Source: Actinomycetota bacterium (lineage in GTDB: Bacteria; Actinomycetota; Acidimicrobiia; Acidimicrobiales; Ilumatobacteraceae). Taken from it: a DNA stretch of 15,563 nt. Location: NCBI GenBank assembly GCA_005793785.1, contig SXPW01000035.1:1-15563 (forward strand). The letters run 5' to 3'. A program made the position numbers and the translations under genes. Of the stretch, positions 1 through 6,974 are shown in pieces. The stretch's first letter is position 1. The number at the start of each line of letters is the position of its first letter. The notes under the pieces are model-generated. The model did not search any database. It was not told where the DNA came from and was given only the letters and a program-made list of their open reading frames with translations.

Positions 1-621
1 CTTGCACCGTTGTATTCGCTGATGGTCGCCACCGAACCACTCACCGACTCGATGCTCTCCGCCATCGGATGGCGCAATCGCGTCACCTTCAACGATGGCG
101 GTCGGATGATCATCTACGCCCAACTCACCGGCGACAATCGAATTGCCTTCGGTGGACGCGGCGCGCCGTACCACTTCGCATCACGGGTCCACGACCGCTA
201 CGACCTCGACTCGGACACCCATCGACGCATCGCCGCCGCGATAGCACAACACTTCCCGATCGCTGCTACGGCACGAATCACCCATCGGTGGGGAGGACCG
301 CTCGGGGTGCCGCGCGATTGGACACCGAGCGTCACCCTCGATCGTGCGCGCCACTATGCCCGTATCGGCGGCTACGTCGGCGACGGGGTGGCGGCAACGA
401 ACCTCTTCGCTCGAATGCTCGTTGACGCATGGCTTGGGACCGATTCATCGCTCACCCGCCTACCGTTCGTGCAACATCGGTCCCCCAAGTGGGAGGTCGA
501 GCCGCTGCGATTCCTCGGCATCAATTCACTCCTGCGTCTCTCCGAATCCATCGATCGATACGAGCAGCGACACGGACGCGAGCCGCGGATTCGAACGAAG
601 TTCTTCGAATCACTGCTCTAG
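1..621 (+). CDS. FAD-dependent oxidoreductase (DAO family), C-terminal part
   Basis: The reading frame is open from the first base, so the 5' end, including the FAD-binding Rossmann motif, lies outside the window; about 206 residues remain. They resemble the C-terminal half of glycine/D-amino-acid oxidase (DAO) family flavoproteins. There is a beta-rich substrate domain with an RIAFGGRG segment. It is followed by a WGGPLGVPRDWTPSV stretch and then GYVGDGVAATNLFARMLVD, the C-terminal motif that closes over FAD in this family. Such enzymes oxidise amines or amino acids to imines or oxo acids with FAD; the substrate cannot be read from this part. The gene ends in TAG at 619-621, overlapping the convergent stop of the next gene. 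It could have supplied oxidised amines to neighbouring catabolic genes, but nothing in the sequence ties it to them. Confidence 0.8.
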   Translation, partial: LAPLYSLMVATEPLTDSMLSAIGWRNRVTFNDGGRMIIYAQLTGDNRIAFGGRGAPYHFASRVHDRYDLDSDTHRRIAAAIAQHFPIAATARITHRWGGPLGVPRDWTPSVTLDRARHYARIGGYVGDGVAATNLFARMLVDAWLGTDSSLTRLPFVQHRSPKWEVEPLRFLGINSLLRLSESIDRYEQRHGREPRIRTKFFESLL

Positions 622-1742
622 TCGAGAATCTCCCCCATCGACACCGGACGACCGAGCGAAATGCTGCGATGCGCAGCCTCACCCATTGCCACGGACATCA
701 AACCGTCGAACGTCGTCACCGCCGCCCTGGATCCATTGCGGATTGCCGCCTGCATTGCGCGGTGTTGTCGCCACGAGGACCCATGGTGAGCTCCGTGCGC
801 GAGAAGCGAGGTTGGTACGTCGTCGACGGACACGATTTCCTCCTCGCACTGGAACCAGCCCTTGGATCGCAAGCCAAGCCGAACGACACCCTCGGTGACG
901 AGTGCCTCTGCCTTGCCGAGATCACCGACGACGGAGATCTCCTGTTCGTTCTTGGTGGCCTCGGCGAACATGCAGAGGTCCAGCGATGCCCGCGCACCGT
1001 TGTCGAAATCGACGATGACGAAGGCATTGTCCAGGATGTCGGGCGTCCTCCCCTCGTAGATCTCGTCGAGATGGTTCACGTCCTGTGCGCCCGAAGCGAA
1101 CACCCGGTTCGGCTCACTCTGCAACACCAAACGCATGAGGTCGAAAAAGTGGCAACACTTCTCGACCAGCGTTCCACCCGTGTTTGCGCTGAACCGGTTC
1201 CAATCGCCGACCTTCACGAGGAACGGGAATCGGTGCTCGCGTATGGCCAGCATCCGCAGATTTCCCAACGAGCCACTTCCGACATGATCGAGGAGCCGCA
1301 TCGTTGGAGCCATGTAGCGGTACTCCAAACCCACCCACACCACCCGTGCAGCGTGAACCGTGGAGGTCTCCTTCTCGAGTGCGATGATTTCTCGGCACTC
1401 CCGTGCCGTGATACCCAACGGCTTTTCGATCAGCAAATGCGACCCGTGCTCCAGTAACGGCTCCACCACGGCGCGATGCGTGAAATTGGGCGAGGACACC
1501 ACCGCCACATCGAAGCCCCCGCCAGCAACGAGATCCTCCACCGTCGCGTACTCGGCGATCGGATGACCTCCATCGACGAGTGCGTCCTTGGCCCGTCGCA
1601 GGCTGGTCGCGTGCGGGTCACAGAGTGCGACGACCTCCGTGTCCGGGAGGCTGCCCAACGCATGAATGTGCTCCAGACCCATCATCCCGGTACCGACGAC
1701 GGCGTAACGCAATGGCGTACGAGGGGACGAGTGCTGCGCCAC
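618..1742 (-). CDS. Gfo/Idh/MocA family NAD(P)-dependent oxidoreductase
   Basis: This is a 374-residue protein of normal length for the family. An N-terminal Rossmann fold carries G-x-G-x-x-G (VGTGMMG, residues 16-22). The sugar-dehydrogenase signature EKPLG lies at 106-110, with the lysine expected to assist hydride transfer. The C-terminal alpha/beta domain has NTGGTLVEKCCHFFDLMR near 187-204, supplying the usual His and Asp. Family members oxidise polyols, inositols, sugars or related alcohols with NAD(P); the substrate here is unknown. The start is GTG at 1742, the only possible upstream start because an in-frame TGA lies two codons further up. No Shine-Dalgarno sequence is visible. A TACCCT hexamer sits exactly six bases before the GTG, suggesting a leaderless transcript. 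The gene diverges from the metallo-hydrolase gene across 51 bp and ends tail-to-tail with the oxidoreductase at the window start. Confidence 0.9.
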   Translation of the reverse strand: MAQHSSPRTPLRYAVVGTGMMGLEHIHALGSLPDTEVVALCDPHATSLRRAKDALVDGGHPIAEYATVEDLVAGGGFDVAVVSSPNFTHRAVVEPLLEHGSHLLIEKPLGITARECREIIALEKETSTVHAARVVWVGLEYRYMAPTMRLLDHVGSGSLGNLRMLAIREHRFPFLVKVGDWNRFSANTGGTLVEKCCHFFDLMRLVLQSEPNRVFASGAQDVNHLDEIYEGRTPDILDNAFVIVDFDNGARASLDLCMFAEATKNEQEISVVGDLGKAEALVTEGVVRLGLRSKGWFQCEEEIVSVDDVPTSLLAHGAHHGSSWRQHRAMQAAIRNGSRAAVTTFDGLMSVAMGEAAHRSISLGRPVSMGEILD

Positions 1743-1748
1743 GGGTCA

Positions 1749-1754
1749 AGGGTA
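1749..1754 (-). promoter_or_regulatory. Candidate -10 element (TACCCT) of a leaderless promoter
   Basis: TACCCT, read on the minus strand, fits the actinobacterial -10 pattern TANNNT and stands six bases before the GTG start at 1742. Transcription would therefore begin on or next to the start codon. No -35-like hexamer is evident at 16-18 bp spacing and no ribosome binding site precedes the start. Confidence 0.35.
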
Positions 1755-1781
1755 ATTGTGATCCGCGTACGTGGTGGTGGG

Positions 1782-1787
1782 TAGGTT
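1782..1787 (+). promoter_or_regulatory. Candidate -10 element (TAGGTT) of a leaderless promoter
   Basis: TAGGTT matches TANNNT and lies six bases before the ATG at 1794, the same geometry as for the divergent gene. The only Shine-Dalgarno-like bases upstream are an AGG inside this hexamer. A loose TTGTGA lies at 1756-1761, but the 20-bp spacing is long for a -35 box. Confidence 0.35.
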
Positions 1788-1793
1788 CTTCCC

Positions 1794-2507
1794 ATGCACA
1801 ACGACGACCTGTACTTCCGCCAGATGCTCTCCGGGCGCGACTTCGCCTCGCACGACGACATGGCGCGACAGATGGTCAACTTCGTCTACGCAATCGGTGA
1901 TCGTTCCACGGGTGAATGCGTCCTCGTCGATCCCGCGTATGACGTGAACTCCCTCGTCGACGTGGTGGAACATGACGGCATGCGCCTGACGGGCGTCCTG
2001 GCGACGCACTACCACCCCGACCATGTCGGAGGTTCGATGATGGGGATGCGCATCGATGGGATTGCATCCCTCCTCGAACGGTGCTCCGTACCGATCCACG
2101 TCCAGACGGCGGAAGTGGAGTGGATCACCAAGGTGACGGGAGTCGACCGATCTCATCTCATCGCCCACGACCCCGGCGACGTCGTGAAGGTTGGCGACGT
2201 CGAGATCACCCTGGTCCACACCCCGGGACACACTCCGGGCAGCCAATGTTTTCTCGTCGGTGGATGCCTCGTCTCGGGTGACACGCTGTTCCTCGACGGC
2301 TGTGGTCGAACCGATCTCCCGGGCAGCAACCCCGACGACATGTACGACAGCCTCCAGACACTCGCGGCACTTCCCGATGAGACCGTGGTTTACCCGGGTC
2401 ACATGTACTCCCACGCCCCCCACGGTGTACTCGTCGACGTTCGACGATCGAATGCGATCTTCAAGCCGAAGTCGAAGGAGGCTTGGCTTGGTTGGTTCGC
2501 GGGATGA
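1794..2507 (+). CDS. MBL-fold metallo-hydrolase (glyoxalase II / persulfide dioxygenase-like)
   Basis: This 237-residue protein is a single metallo-beta-lactamase domain with every metal ligand present. The motif THYHPDH gives His72, His74, Asp76 and His77. His146 lies in HTPGHTPGS, Asp163 in SGDTLF and His203 in YPGH. The stretch DGCGRTDLPG resembles the GCGRTD segment of ETHE1-type persulfide dioxygenases and of many hydroxyacylglutathione hydrolase-like proteins. It could therefore be a thioesterase/glyoxalase II or an iron persulfide dioxygenase, and the sequence alone does not decide. It is soluble, with no signal peptide. The gene is monocistronic as far as can be seen. It faces the TauE-like permease tail-to-tail with 10 bp between them, and no terminator hairpin is evident there. 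The start is ATG without a clear ribosome binding site. Confidence 0.88.
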   Translation: MHNDDLYFRQMLSGRDFASHDDMARQMVNFVYAIGDRSTGECVLVDPAYDVNSLVDVVEHDGMRLTGVLATHYHPDHVGGSMMGMRIDGIASLLERCSVPIHVQTAEVEWITKVTGVDRSHLIAHDPGDVVKVGDVEITLVHTPGHTPGSQCFLVGGCLVSGDTLFLDGCGRTDLPGSNPDDMYDSLQTLAALPDETVVYPGHMYSHAPHGVLVDVRRSNAIFKPKSKEAWLGWFAG

Positions 2508-2517
2508 CAACACCCAC

Positions 2518-3249
2518 CTACGCGAGTAGTCCGGAGATGCCGACCGAAAGTCCGCTCACGAACAACAAACCGTAAACCAACCGGTCGAATCGTCGTCCCG
2601 AAAAGACGGGTTGCGCGCGCATGCCGAGACGCTGTCCGCAGATGATGAGCGGAATCGCTCCCACCGCCAGCGCCACCTCGTTGCCACCGACGAGTCCCGC
2701 TGCGACGAACAGGACCATGCTCACCGCACCGGAGACGACGAACGTGAATGCCAAGGTGGCCCTGAATGCTTCGGGTGCCAGCCCTCGCATCTGGGCGGCG
2801 AGCACGAGCGGCGGGCCGTTGGTTCCCGTGGCGGTCGAGAGCACACCCGACAACCAGCCCGCAAATACGTCGTACGTGCGCCGTGGTGCAATCGTGCCCG
2901 CGCCACGCATCAAGCCGACGGTGGCAACGATGATCGACGCGCCGAGTGCAATCTTGAGCGGCCGTTGGGACACCAGGATCAACACCGCCAGTCCGAGCGG
3001 CATGCCGACGATTGCGGACACGTTGAAGCGTCGCGCCAACGCACGATCGATGTCACGACGCGATTGCCAGAACAAGATGGTCACGTTGAACAACGACCCG
3101 AGACTGACGGTGATGACCGCCGTGTCGAGGTCGATCGCCAGCGCCGCCAGCGGCACCGCCATCAACGAAAATCCGAAGCCACCGACCGACTGCACGAACG
3201 CCGCCGCCAGCATGACTACAAATACCCAGACGATGCCGTACGGACTCAC
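2518..3249 (-). CDS. TauE/SafE-family sulfite exporter-like membrane permease
   Basis: This is a 243-residue, strongly hydrophobic protein with about seven to eight membrane segments (roughly residues 5-22, 25-40, 43-62, 74-94, 98-115, 125-141, 162-187, 190-207 and 224-242). The two TauE/SafE half-motifs are visible: GGFGFSLMAVPLAAL at 23-37 and GTNGPPLVLAAQ at 142-153. The family exports sulfite, sulfoacetate or related anions and also includes many permeases of unknown substrate. The start is GTG at 3249. It lies 40 bp downstream of the aminotransferase gene on the same strand, so the two probably form an operon. An aminotransferase next to a TauE-like exporter is reminiscent of sulfonate catabolism, but no sulfonate-cleaving enzyme is seen. 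The substrate remains unknown. Confidence 0.88.
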   Translation of the reverse strand: MSPYGIVWVFVVMLAAAFVQSVGGFGFSLMAVPLAALAIDLDTAVITVSLGSLFNVTILFWQSRRDIDRALARRFNVSAIVGMPLGLAVLILVSQRPLKIALGASIIVATVGLMRGAGTIAPRRTYDVFAGWLSGVLSTATGTNGPPLVLAAQMRGLAPEAFRATLAFTFVVSGAVSMVLFVAAGLVGGNEVALAVGAIPLIICGQRLGMRAQPVFSGRRFDRLVYGLLFVSGLSVGISGLLA

Positions 3250-3289
3250 GTTTGGTGGGACCGCATGACGCGACGCGTCGACAACGTCA

Positions 3290-4639
3290 TCAACGACCCG
3301 TCAGTGCAGTGAGAGCCTCGTCGAATTGATCGGTGTGCAGTTGCACGTCCGCTGGTTCGTGGAACGGTGAGAACAGTGCCATGTTGTGGAACGGGGTGAG
3401 GAGGATGCCGCGATTGATGGCCCACAAGTGCATGAATGCGTCGAGTTCGTGGTCGACGGCTGCGGCTGCGTCCGCCCCGGTGCGCGGTGGAGGACAGAAC
3501 CAGTACTCTGCGCGAGCACCGAGTCGTTGCACGCTCCACTGCAAGCCCCTTCGCTCATACGCCTGCTGCACACCGAGCGTCCACTCCGCAGCCATCTGCT
3601 TGGTGTGCACGAACTGTTCGGGAAGCAATGCATGCGTGAGCGTTGCTCGCACCGCGGCCATCGAGAGCGCGTTACCCGCCAGGGTGCCTCCGACTCCCGA
3701 CACGTCGATGCCGGCGTCTGACTGGAGCGTCTCGACCCGATCCGCAACGGCGGCCGACAAGCCATAGGCGCCCACCGCCGTACCGCCACCAATCGTCTTG
3801 CCGATGACGAACATGTCCGGCTCGAGCCCCCATTCCTTCGTGCATCCCCCGGGGCCGGCACAAATCGTGTGCGTCTCATCGATGATGAGCAGGATGCCGT
3901 GTTTGCGGGTGATCTCCCGGACTCCATCCAGGTATCCGGGTTCCGGCAGGACGATGCCGATGTTCGTCAGCGCGGGCTCGATGAGCATGCACGCCACGTC
4001 ACCGTGTGCGGCAGCCCGTTCGAGATCCGCCAGGTCATTGAATTGCACCGCTCGCGTGGTGAGCCCGGGATTGATTTGCGGACCGATCGCCCCCGGACGA
4101 CTGACGGTGCGGTCCCCCATCCGAACGACGAGCGTCTCGTCGACCGTTCCGTGATAGCACCAGTCATGAACGATGACCTTGGGTTTTCCGGTGATGGCGC
4201 GGGCGAATCGCAACACGAAACGGTTGGCGTCCGTGGCACTCAATGCGAACTGCCACTTCGTTAGACCAAAGCGACGGGTCAGTTCTTCGGCCACCCATGC
4301 GGCGTCGTGCGTCGGCAGCATCACCGTCGAGCCACGTGCCATCTGCCTCGCGACGGCGGCGCCGATCTCGGCGTGGGCATGACCGGTCATGGAACCGGTG
4401 TCACCCAGGCACAGATCCACGTACTCGATGCCGTCGATGTCGGTGAATCGTGCTCCACGGGCCTCGTCGAGCACGATGGGAAACGGGCCGGGCCATCGTC
4501 GCATCCATGGCATCGGAACACCGGCAAGGAGCGAACCCACCTTCCCGGAATGCTCGGCGGATTTCGGATGCAAGCGGACGAATCGCTCCGTCTCCACCCG
4601 CATCAGTTCCTCGAGGCGAGTGCGGTCGATTCCAGACAT
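3290..4639 (-). CDS. Class-III PLP aminotransferase, glutamate-1-semialdehyde aminomutase-like
   Basis: This 449-residue protein has the class-III (fold type I) aminotransferase layout. The cofactor Asp is in LLIIDETHT (Asp254-Glu255) and the Schiff-base lysine in FVIGKTIGGG (Lys281). The phosphate-binding loop is followed by VGGTLAGNALSMAAVRATL near 316-334, typical of HemL-like proteins. The usual SGTEA loop is replaced by SATDAN (residues 134-139), and the aromatic residue stacking on PLP is probably within HDWCYHG. The long N-terminal extension and these substitutions argue against a housekeeping HemL and for a catabolic transaminase that interconverts an amino and an oxo or aldehyde substrate. 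It is divergent from the M20 hydrolase with only 34 bp between the starts, which suggests shared control. The start is ATG at 4639, with no good ribosome binding site. A TATGAA hexamer 18 bases upstream could be its -10 box. Confidence 0.88.
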   Translation of the reverse strand: MSGIDRTRLEELMRVETERFVRLHPKSAEHSGKVGSLLAGVPMPWMRRWPGPFPIVLDEARGARFTDIDGIEYVDLCLGDTGSMTGHAHAEIGAAVARQMARGSTVMLPTHDAAWVAEELTRRFGLTKWQFALSATDANRFVLRFARAITGKPKVIVHDWCYHGTVDETLVVRMGDRTVSRPGAIGPQINPGLTTRAVQFNDLADLERAAAHGDVACMLIEPALTNIGIVLPEPGYLDGVREITRKHGILLIIDETHTICAGPGGCTKEWGLEPDMFVIGKTIGGGTAVGAYGLSAAVADRVETLQSDAGIDVSGVGGTLAGNALSMAAVRATLTHALLPEQFVHTKQMAAEWTLGVQQAYERRGLQWSVQRLGARAEYWFCPPPRTGADAAAAVDHELDAFMHLWAINRGILLTPFHNMALFSPFHEPADVQLHTDQFDEALTALTGR

Positions 4640-4661
4640 CAGCGGTCAATTCTGCCATTCA

Positions 4662-4667
4662 TAGACT
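4662..4667 (+). promoter_or_regulatory. Candidate -10 element (TAGACT) of a leaderless promoter
   Basis: TAGACT fits TANNNT and ends six bases before the GTG start at 4674, the spacing also seen at 1782-1787 and 1749-1754. No ribosome binding site is present before the GTG. A TATGAA on the opposite strand (4658-4663) overlaps it and could serve the divergent aminotransferase, so the two promoters may be interlocked. Confidence 0.35.
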
Positions 4668-4673
4668 TGTCCC

Positions 4674-5921
4674 GTGCGACCCGGTGTCACGACTTCGTTG
4701 TCCGTCGACGGGGCCCGCTTGATGCGGCGGATTCGCACACTCGCCGAGGTAGGCGCCATTCCTGGTGGTGGTTGCAACAGGTTGGCGCTCACCGATGCCG
4801 ATCGTGACGGCCGGGATCTCGTCGTCGCATGGATGAAGGAACTCGGTTTGACGGTCAGCATCGACACGGTCGGGAACATCGTCGGCGTATGGGAGGTGGG
4901 TAGCGGAGCGCCGGTCATGACGGGCTCGCACATCGACACCGTGCGTACCGGTGGCATGTACGACGGCAACTACGGAGTGCTTGCCGGCTTGGAGGTGATC
5001 GAGTCGTGCCAGGGCGCAGGCATCGTTCCCTCACGACCATTGGCGGTCGGCGTCTTCACCGACGAAGAAGGCGCGCGGTTTGCCCCCGACATGCTCGGTT
5101 CGTTGGTGTACGTCGGCGGCATGTCGGTCGAAAGCGCCCACGACGTCGTCGGAATCGATGGTGCCCGCCTCGGCGAAGAACTTGAACGAATCGGGTACCT
5201 CGGGGCAACTCCTTGTCCCGGACGAATTCCGCATGCCTTCGTGGAACTCCACATTGAGCAAGGACCACTGCTCGAAGTGGACGGCGTTCGTATCGGTGCA
5301 GTCACGGGTGTGCAAGGCATCTCCTGGCAGGAGGTGACCATCGATGGTCAGAGCAACCATGCGGGTACCACTCCGATGCATCTGCGCAAGGACCCGACGT
5401 ACGTGGCGGCAGCACTCACCGTCTTCGTTCGAGATCTCGCCGAGCGCTACGGCGGAAACCAGGTCTGCACGGTCGGGAAGATCGACGTTCATCCGAACCT
5501 CACGAACGTGGTGGCATCCCGAGTCGCCATGACCCTCGATGTGCGCAACACCGTCGAGGAAATCCTGCAGAAGGCCGAGGCCGAAATCGCGGAATACTGT
5601 GCGACCCTCGCCGACCTCGAAGGCGTCTCCGTCACCCGCCGGTCGCTGGCGCGATTCGAACCGGTGATATTCGACGATCGAATCGTCCACCTCGTCGAAC
5701 GAGTTGCGGGTCAGCGCGGCGATTCCGTGCAACGAATGCCGTCGGGGGCCGGACACGACGCCCAGATGCTGGCGCGGGTGTGTCCGTCGGGGATGATCTT
5801 CGTGCCGAGCCACAAGGGTCTCAGCCACAACGTGAACGAACACACCGACGAGTCCGATCTCGTCGCGGGCGCCAACGTACTGCTCGACACCATGCTGCAA
5901 CTCACGGAATTTCAACTCTGA
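4674..5921 (+). CDS. M20-family Zn-dependent amidohydrolase (hydantoinase/carbamoylase, allantoate amidohydrolase type)
   Basis: This 415-residue protein has the usual length of the family that holds N-carbamoyl-L-amino-acid hydrolases, beta-ureidopropionases and allantoate/ureidoglycolate amidohydrolases. The two-metal site is complete: His86 and Asp88 in GSHIDT, Asp97 in MYDGNYGVL, Glu131-Glu132 in FTDEEG, His193 in ELHIEQGP and His390 in NEHTDE. The lid/dimerisation domain spans roughly 215-330 and carries SNHAGTTPMHLRKD and DVHPNLTNVV. Substrate-side SGAGHDAQ is at 357-364. It should release ammonia and CO2 from a carbamoyl or ureido group; which substrate is used cannot be told. The start is GTG at 4674, with no other good start nearby. 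The stop overlaps the next gene's start (TGATG), so the two hydrolases are translationally coupled. Confidence 0.9.
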   Translation: MRPGVTTSLSVDGARLMRRIRTLAEVGAIPGGGCNRLALTDADRDGRDLVVAWMKELGLTVSIDTVGNIVGVWEVGSGAPVMTGSHIDTVRTGGMYDGNYGVLAGLEVIESCQGAGIVPSRPLAVGVFTDEEGARFAPDMLGSLVYVGGMSVESAHDVVGIDGARLGEELERIGYLGATPCPGRIPHAFVELHIEQGPLLEVDGVRIGAVTGVQGISWQEVTIDGQSNHAGTTPMHLRKDPTYVAAALTVFVRDLAERYGGNQVCTVGKIDVHPNLTNVVASRVAMTLDVRNTVEEILQKAEAEIAEYCATLADLEGVSVTRRSLARFEPVIFDDRIVHLVERVAGQRGDSVQRMPSGAGHDAQMLARVCPSGMIFVPSHKGLSHNVNEHTDESDLVAGANVLLDTMLQLTEFQL

Positions 5922-6886
5922 TGCGCGGCACCCTGCGTGGTGAGCCGCGCGTCGTGCGAGTTGCCGCCGCACAGATGGGCCCCATCAATCGCGAGCATGC
6001 GCGCGAGAACGTCGTCGCCCGACTCTGCGCACTGTTGCATCGTGCGGCTGATTGCGGCGCACACCTCGTGGTGTTTCCGGAGTTGGCGCTCACGACGTTC
6101 TTCCCTCGGTGGTTCGTCGACGACATCTCGGAGGTGGACCATTACTACGAACGGGACGTGCCGTCACCCGTCACTGCCCCGCTGTTCTCGTGTGCGCGCG
6201 AACGCCGCGTCGGTTTCTGCCTCGGCTACGCCGAGTTGACGAGCGAGGGACATCGTTACAACACCCAGGTTCTCGTCGATCGGGACGGCGCCATCATCGC
6301 CAAGTACCGCAAGATTCACATTCCCGGTCATGCGTCCAATGAGCCGAGTCGCAAGTTCCAGCACGCCGAGCGCTACTACTTCGAGCCGAGCGGCGAAGGA
6401 TTCGGAGTATGGAACGCATTCGGCGGACGCATCGGAATGATGATCTGCAACGATCGCCGATGGCCCGAGTCCTATCGAGAAATGGGCCTCCAGGGCGTGG
6501 AACTGATCCTCTGCGGATACAACACCCCCGTCAACTATCTTCCCGACCCGAGCCAGGACCGACTCGCCGGTTTCCACAATTCACTCGTGATGCAGTCGGG
6601 TGCCTACCAGAACGGCACGTTCGTGGTCGGGGTGGCCAAGGGCGGTTGCGAGGAAGGGGTCGACTCGCTCGCCGAATCCCAGATCATCGCCCCATCGGGG
6701 GAGATTCTGGCCAAAACGGTCGGCAACGGCGACGAGGTGATCGTTGCCGATTGCGACCTGGAGTGGTGCAAGAACTATCAGAACACCCTGTTCGATCTCG
6801 ACTATTACCGTCGCCCCGAGGCGTACGTTCGCAGCCAGCACCAACGCGGACCCCGTACCCGAGCCGACGGCAGCCCGCTCCTCTAA
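5921..6886 (+). CDS. Nitrilase-superfamily N-carbamoyl-D-amino-acid hydrolase-like protein
   Basis: This 321-residue protein belongs to the carbon-nitrogen hydrolase superfamily. The catalytic triad is visible as Glu54 (FPELALT), Lys131 (KYRKIHIPG) and Cys176 (MMICNDRRWPES). The N-D-R-R context after the cysteine, together with His133, His148, Arg179 and Arg180, is the hallmark of bacterial D-carbamoylases. So are the downstream GYNTP and FHNSLVMQSGAYQNGTF segments. The expected reaction is hydrolysis of an N-carbamoyl-D-amino acid, or a related ureido acid, to amino acid, CO2 and ammonia. The start chosen is ATG at 5921, overlapping the upstream TGA. An earlier in-frame start would lie inside the upstream gene and add residues without homology. 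It is cytosolic, with no signal peptide. Pairing with an M20 carbamoylase suggests processing of both stereoisomers or two successive ureido intermediates. Confidence 0.9.
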   Translation: MRGTLRGEPRVVRVAAAQMGPINREHARENVVARLCALLHRAADCGAHLVVFPELALTTFFPRWFVDDISEVDHYYERDVPSPVTAPLFSCARERRVGFCLGYAELTSEGHRYNTQVLVDRDGAIIAKYRKIHIPGHASNEPSRKFQHAERYYFEPSGEGFGVWNAFGGRIGMMICNDRRWPESYREMGLQGVELILCGYNTPVNYLPDPSQDRLAGFHNSLVMQSGAYQNGTFVVGVAKGGCEEGVDSLAESQIIAPSGEILAKTVGNGDEVIVADCDLEWCKNYQNTLFDLDYYRRPEAYVRSQHQRGPRTRADGSPLL

Positions 6887-6974
6887 TACCGTGCCCGGCG
6901 GGTAGCCGCGGAGATGAAAAACCGGCCGAATGGCATCCGTTGTGGGTGGGGGCTGCCTTTGACAAACTGTAAAG
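6887..6974. other. 88-bp intergenic gap before the molybdenum hydroxylase operon
   Basis: This is the longest gene-free stretch of the window. Only a 4-bp stem (CGGC, five-base loop, GCCG, near 6899-6911) can be drawn after the hydrolase stop, too weak to call a terminator. Near the right end, TTGTGG (6940-6945) and CAAACT (6963-6968) are 17 bp apart, and CAAACT ends six bases before the GTG at 6975. They may form a weak leaderless promoter. Confidence 0.4.
6940..6968 (+). promoter_or_regulatory. Weak candidate promoter (TTGTGG-N17-CAAACT) of the hydroxylase operon
   Basis: The -35-like TTGTGG and -10-like CAAACT have the ideal 17-bp spacing. CAAACT departs from TANNNT only at the first base, and the six-base distance to the GTG matches the other leaderless candidates here. 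The nearby TTGACA (6959-6964) looks better as a -35 box, but its -10 would fall inside the gene. Confidence 0.22.

Noticed and set aside
1746..2513. A 255-codon minus-strand open frame opposite the MBL-fold gene
   Set aside because: The plus strand has all seven metal ligands, while the minus frame has no recognisable domain.
5031..5972. A 313-codon minus-strand open frame opposite the M20 hydrolase
   Set aside because: It has no motif and runs against a gene with complete catalytic residues; it is an antisense shadow of GC-rich codons.
6899..6911. Small inverted repeat (CGGC/GCCG) after the D-carbamoylase-like gene as a terminator
   Set aside because: It has only four base pairs and no U-tract, too weak to support termination.
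6959..6964. Perfect TTGACA -35 box just before the fused hydroxylase
   Set aside because: Its matching -10 would fall at about 6982-6987, inside the coding region, with no TANNNT there. TTGTGG/CAAACT fits the gene start better.
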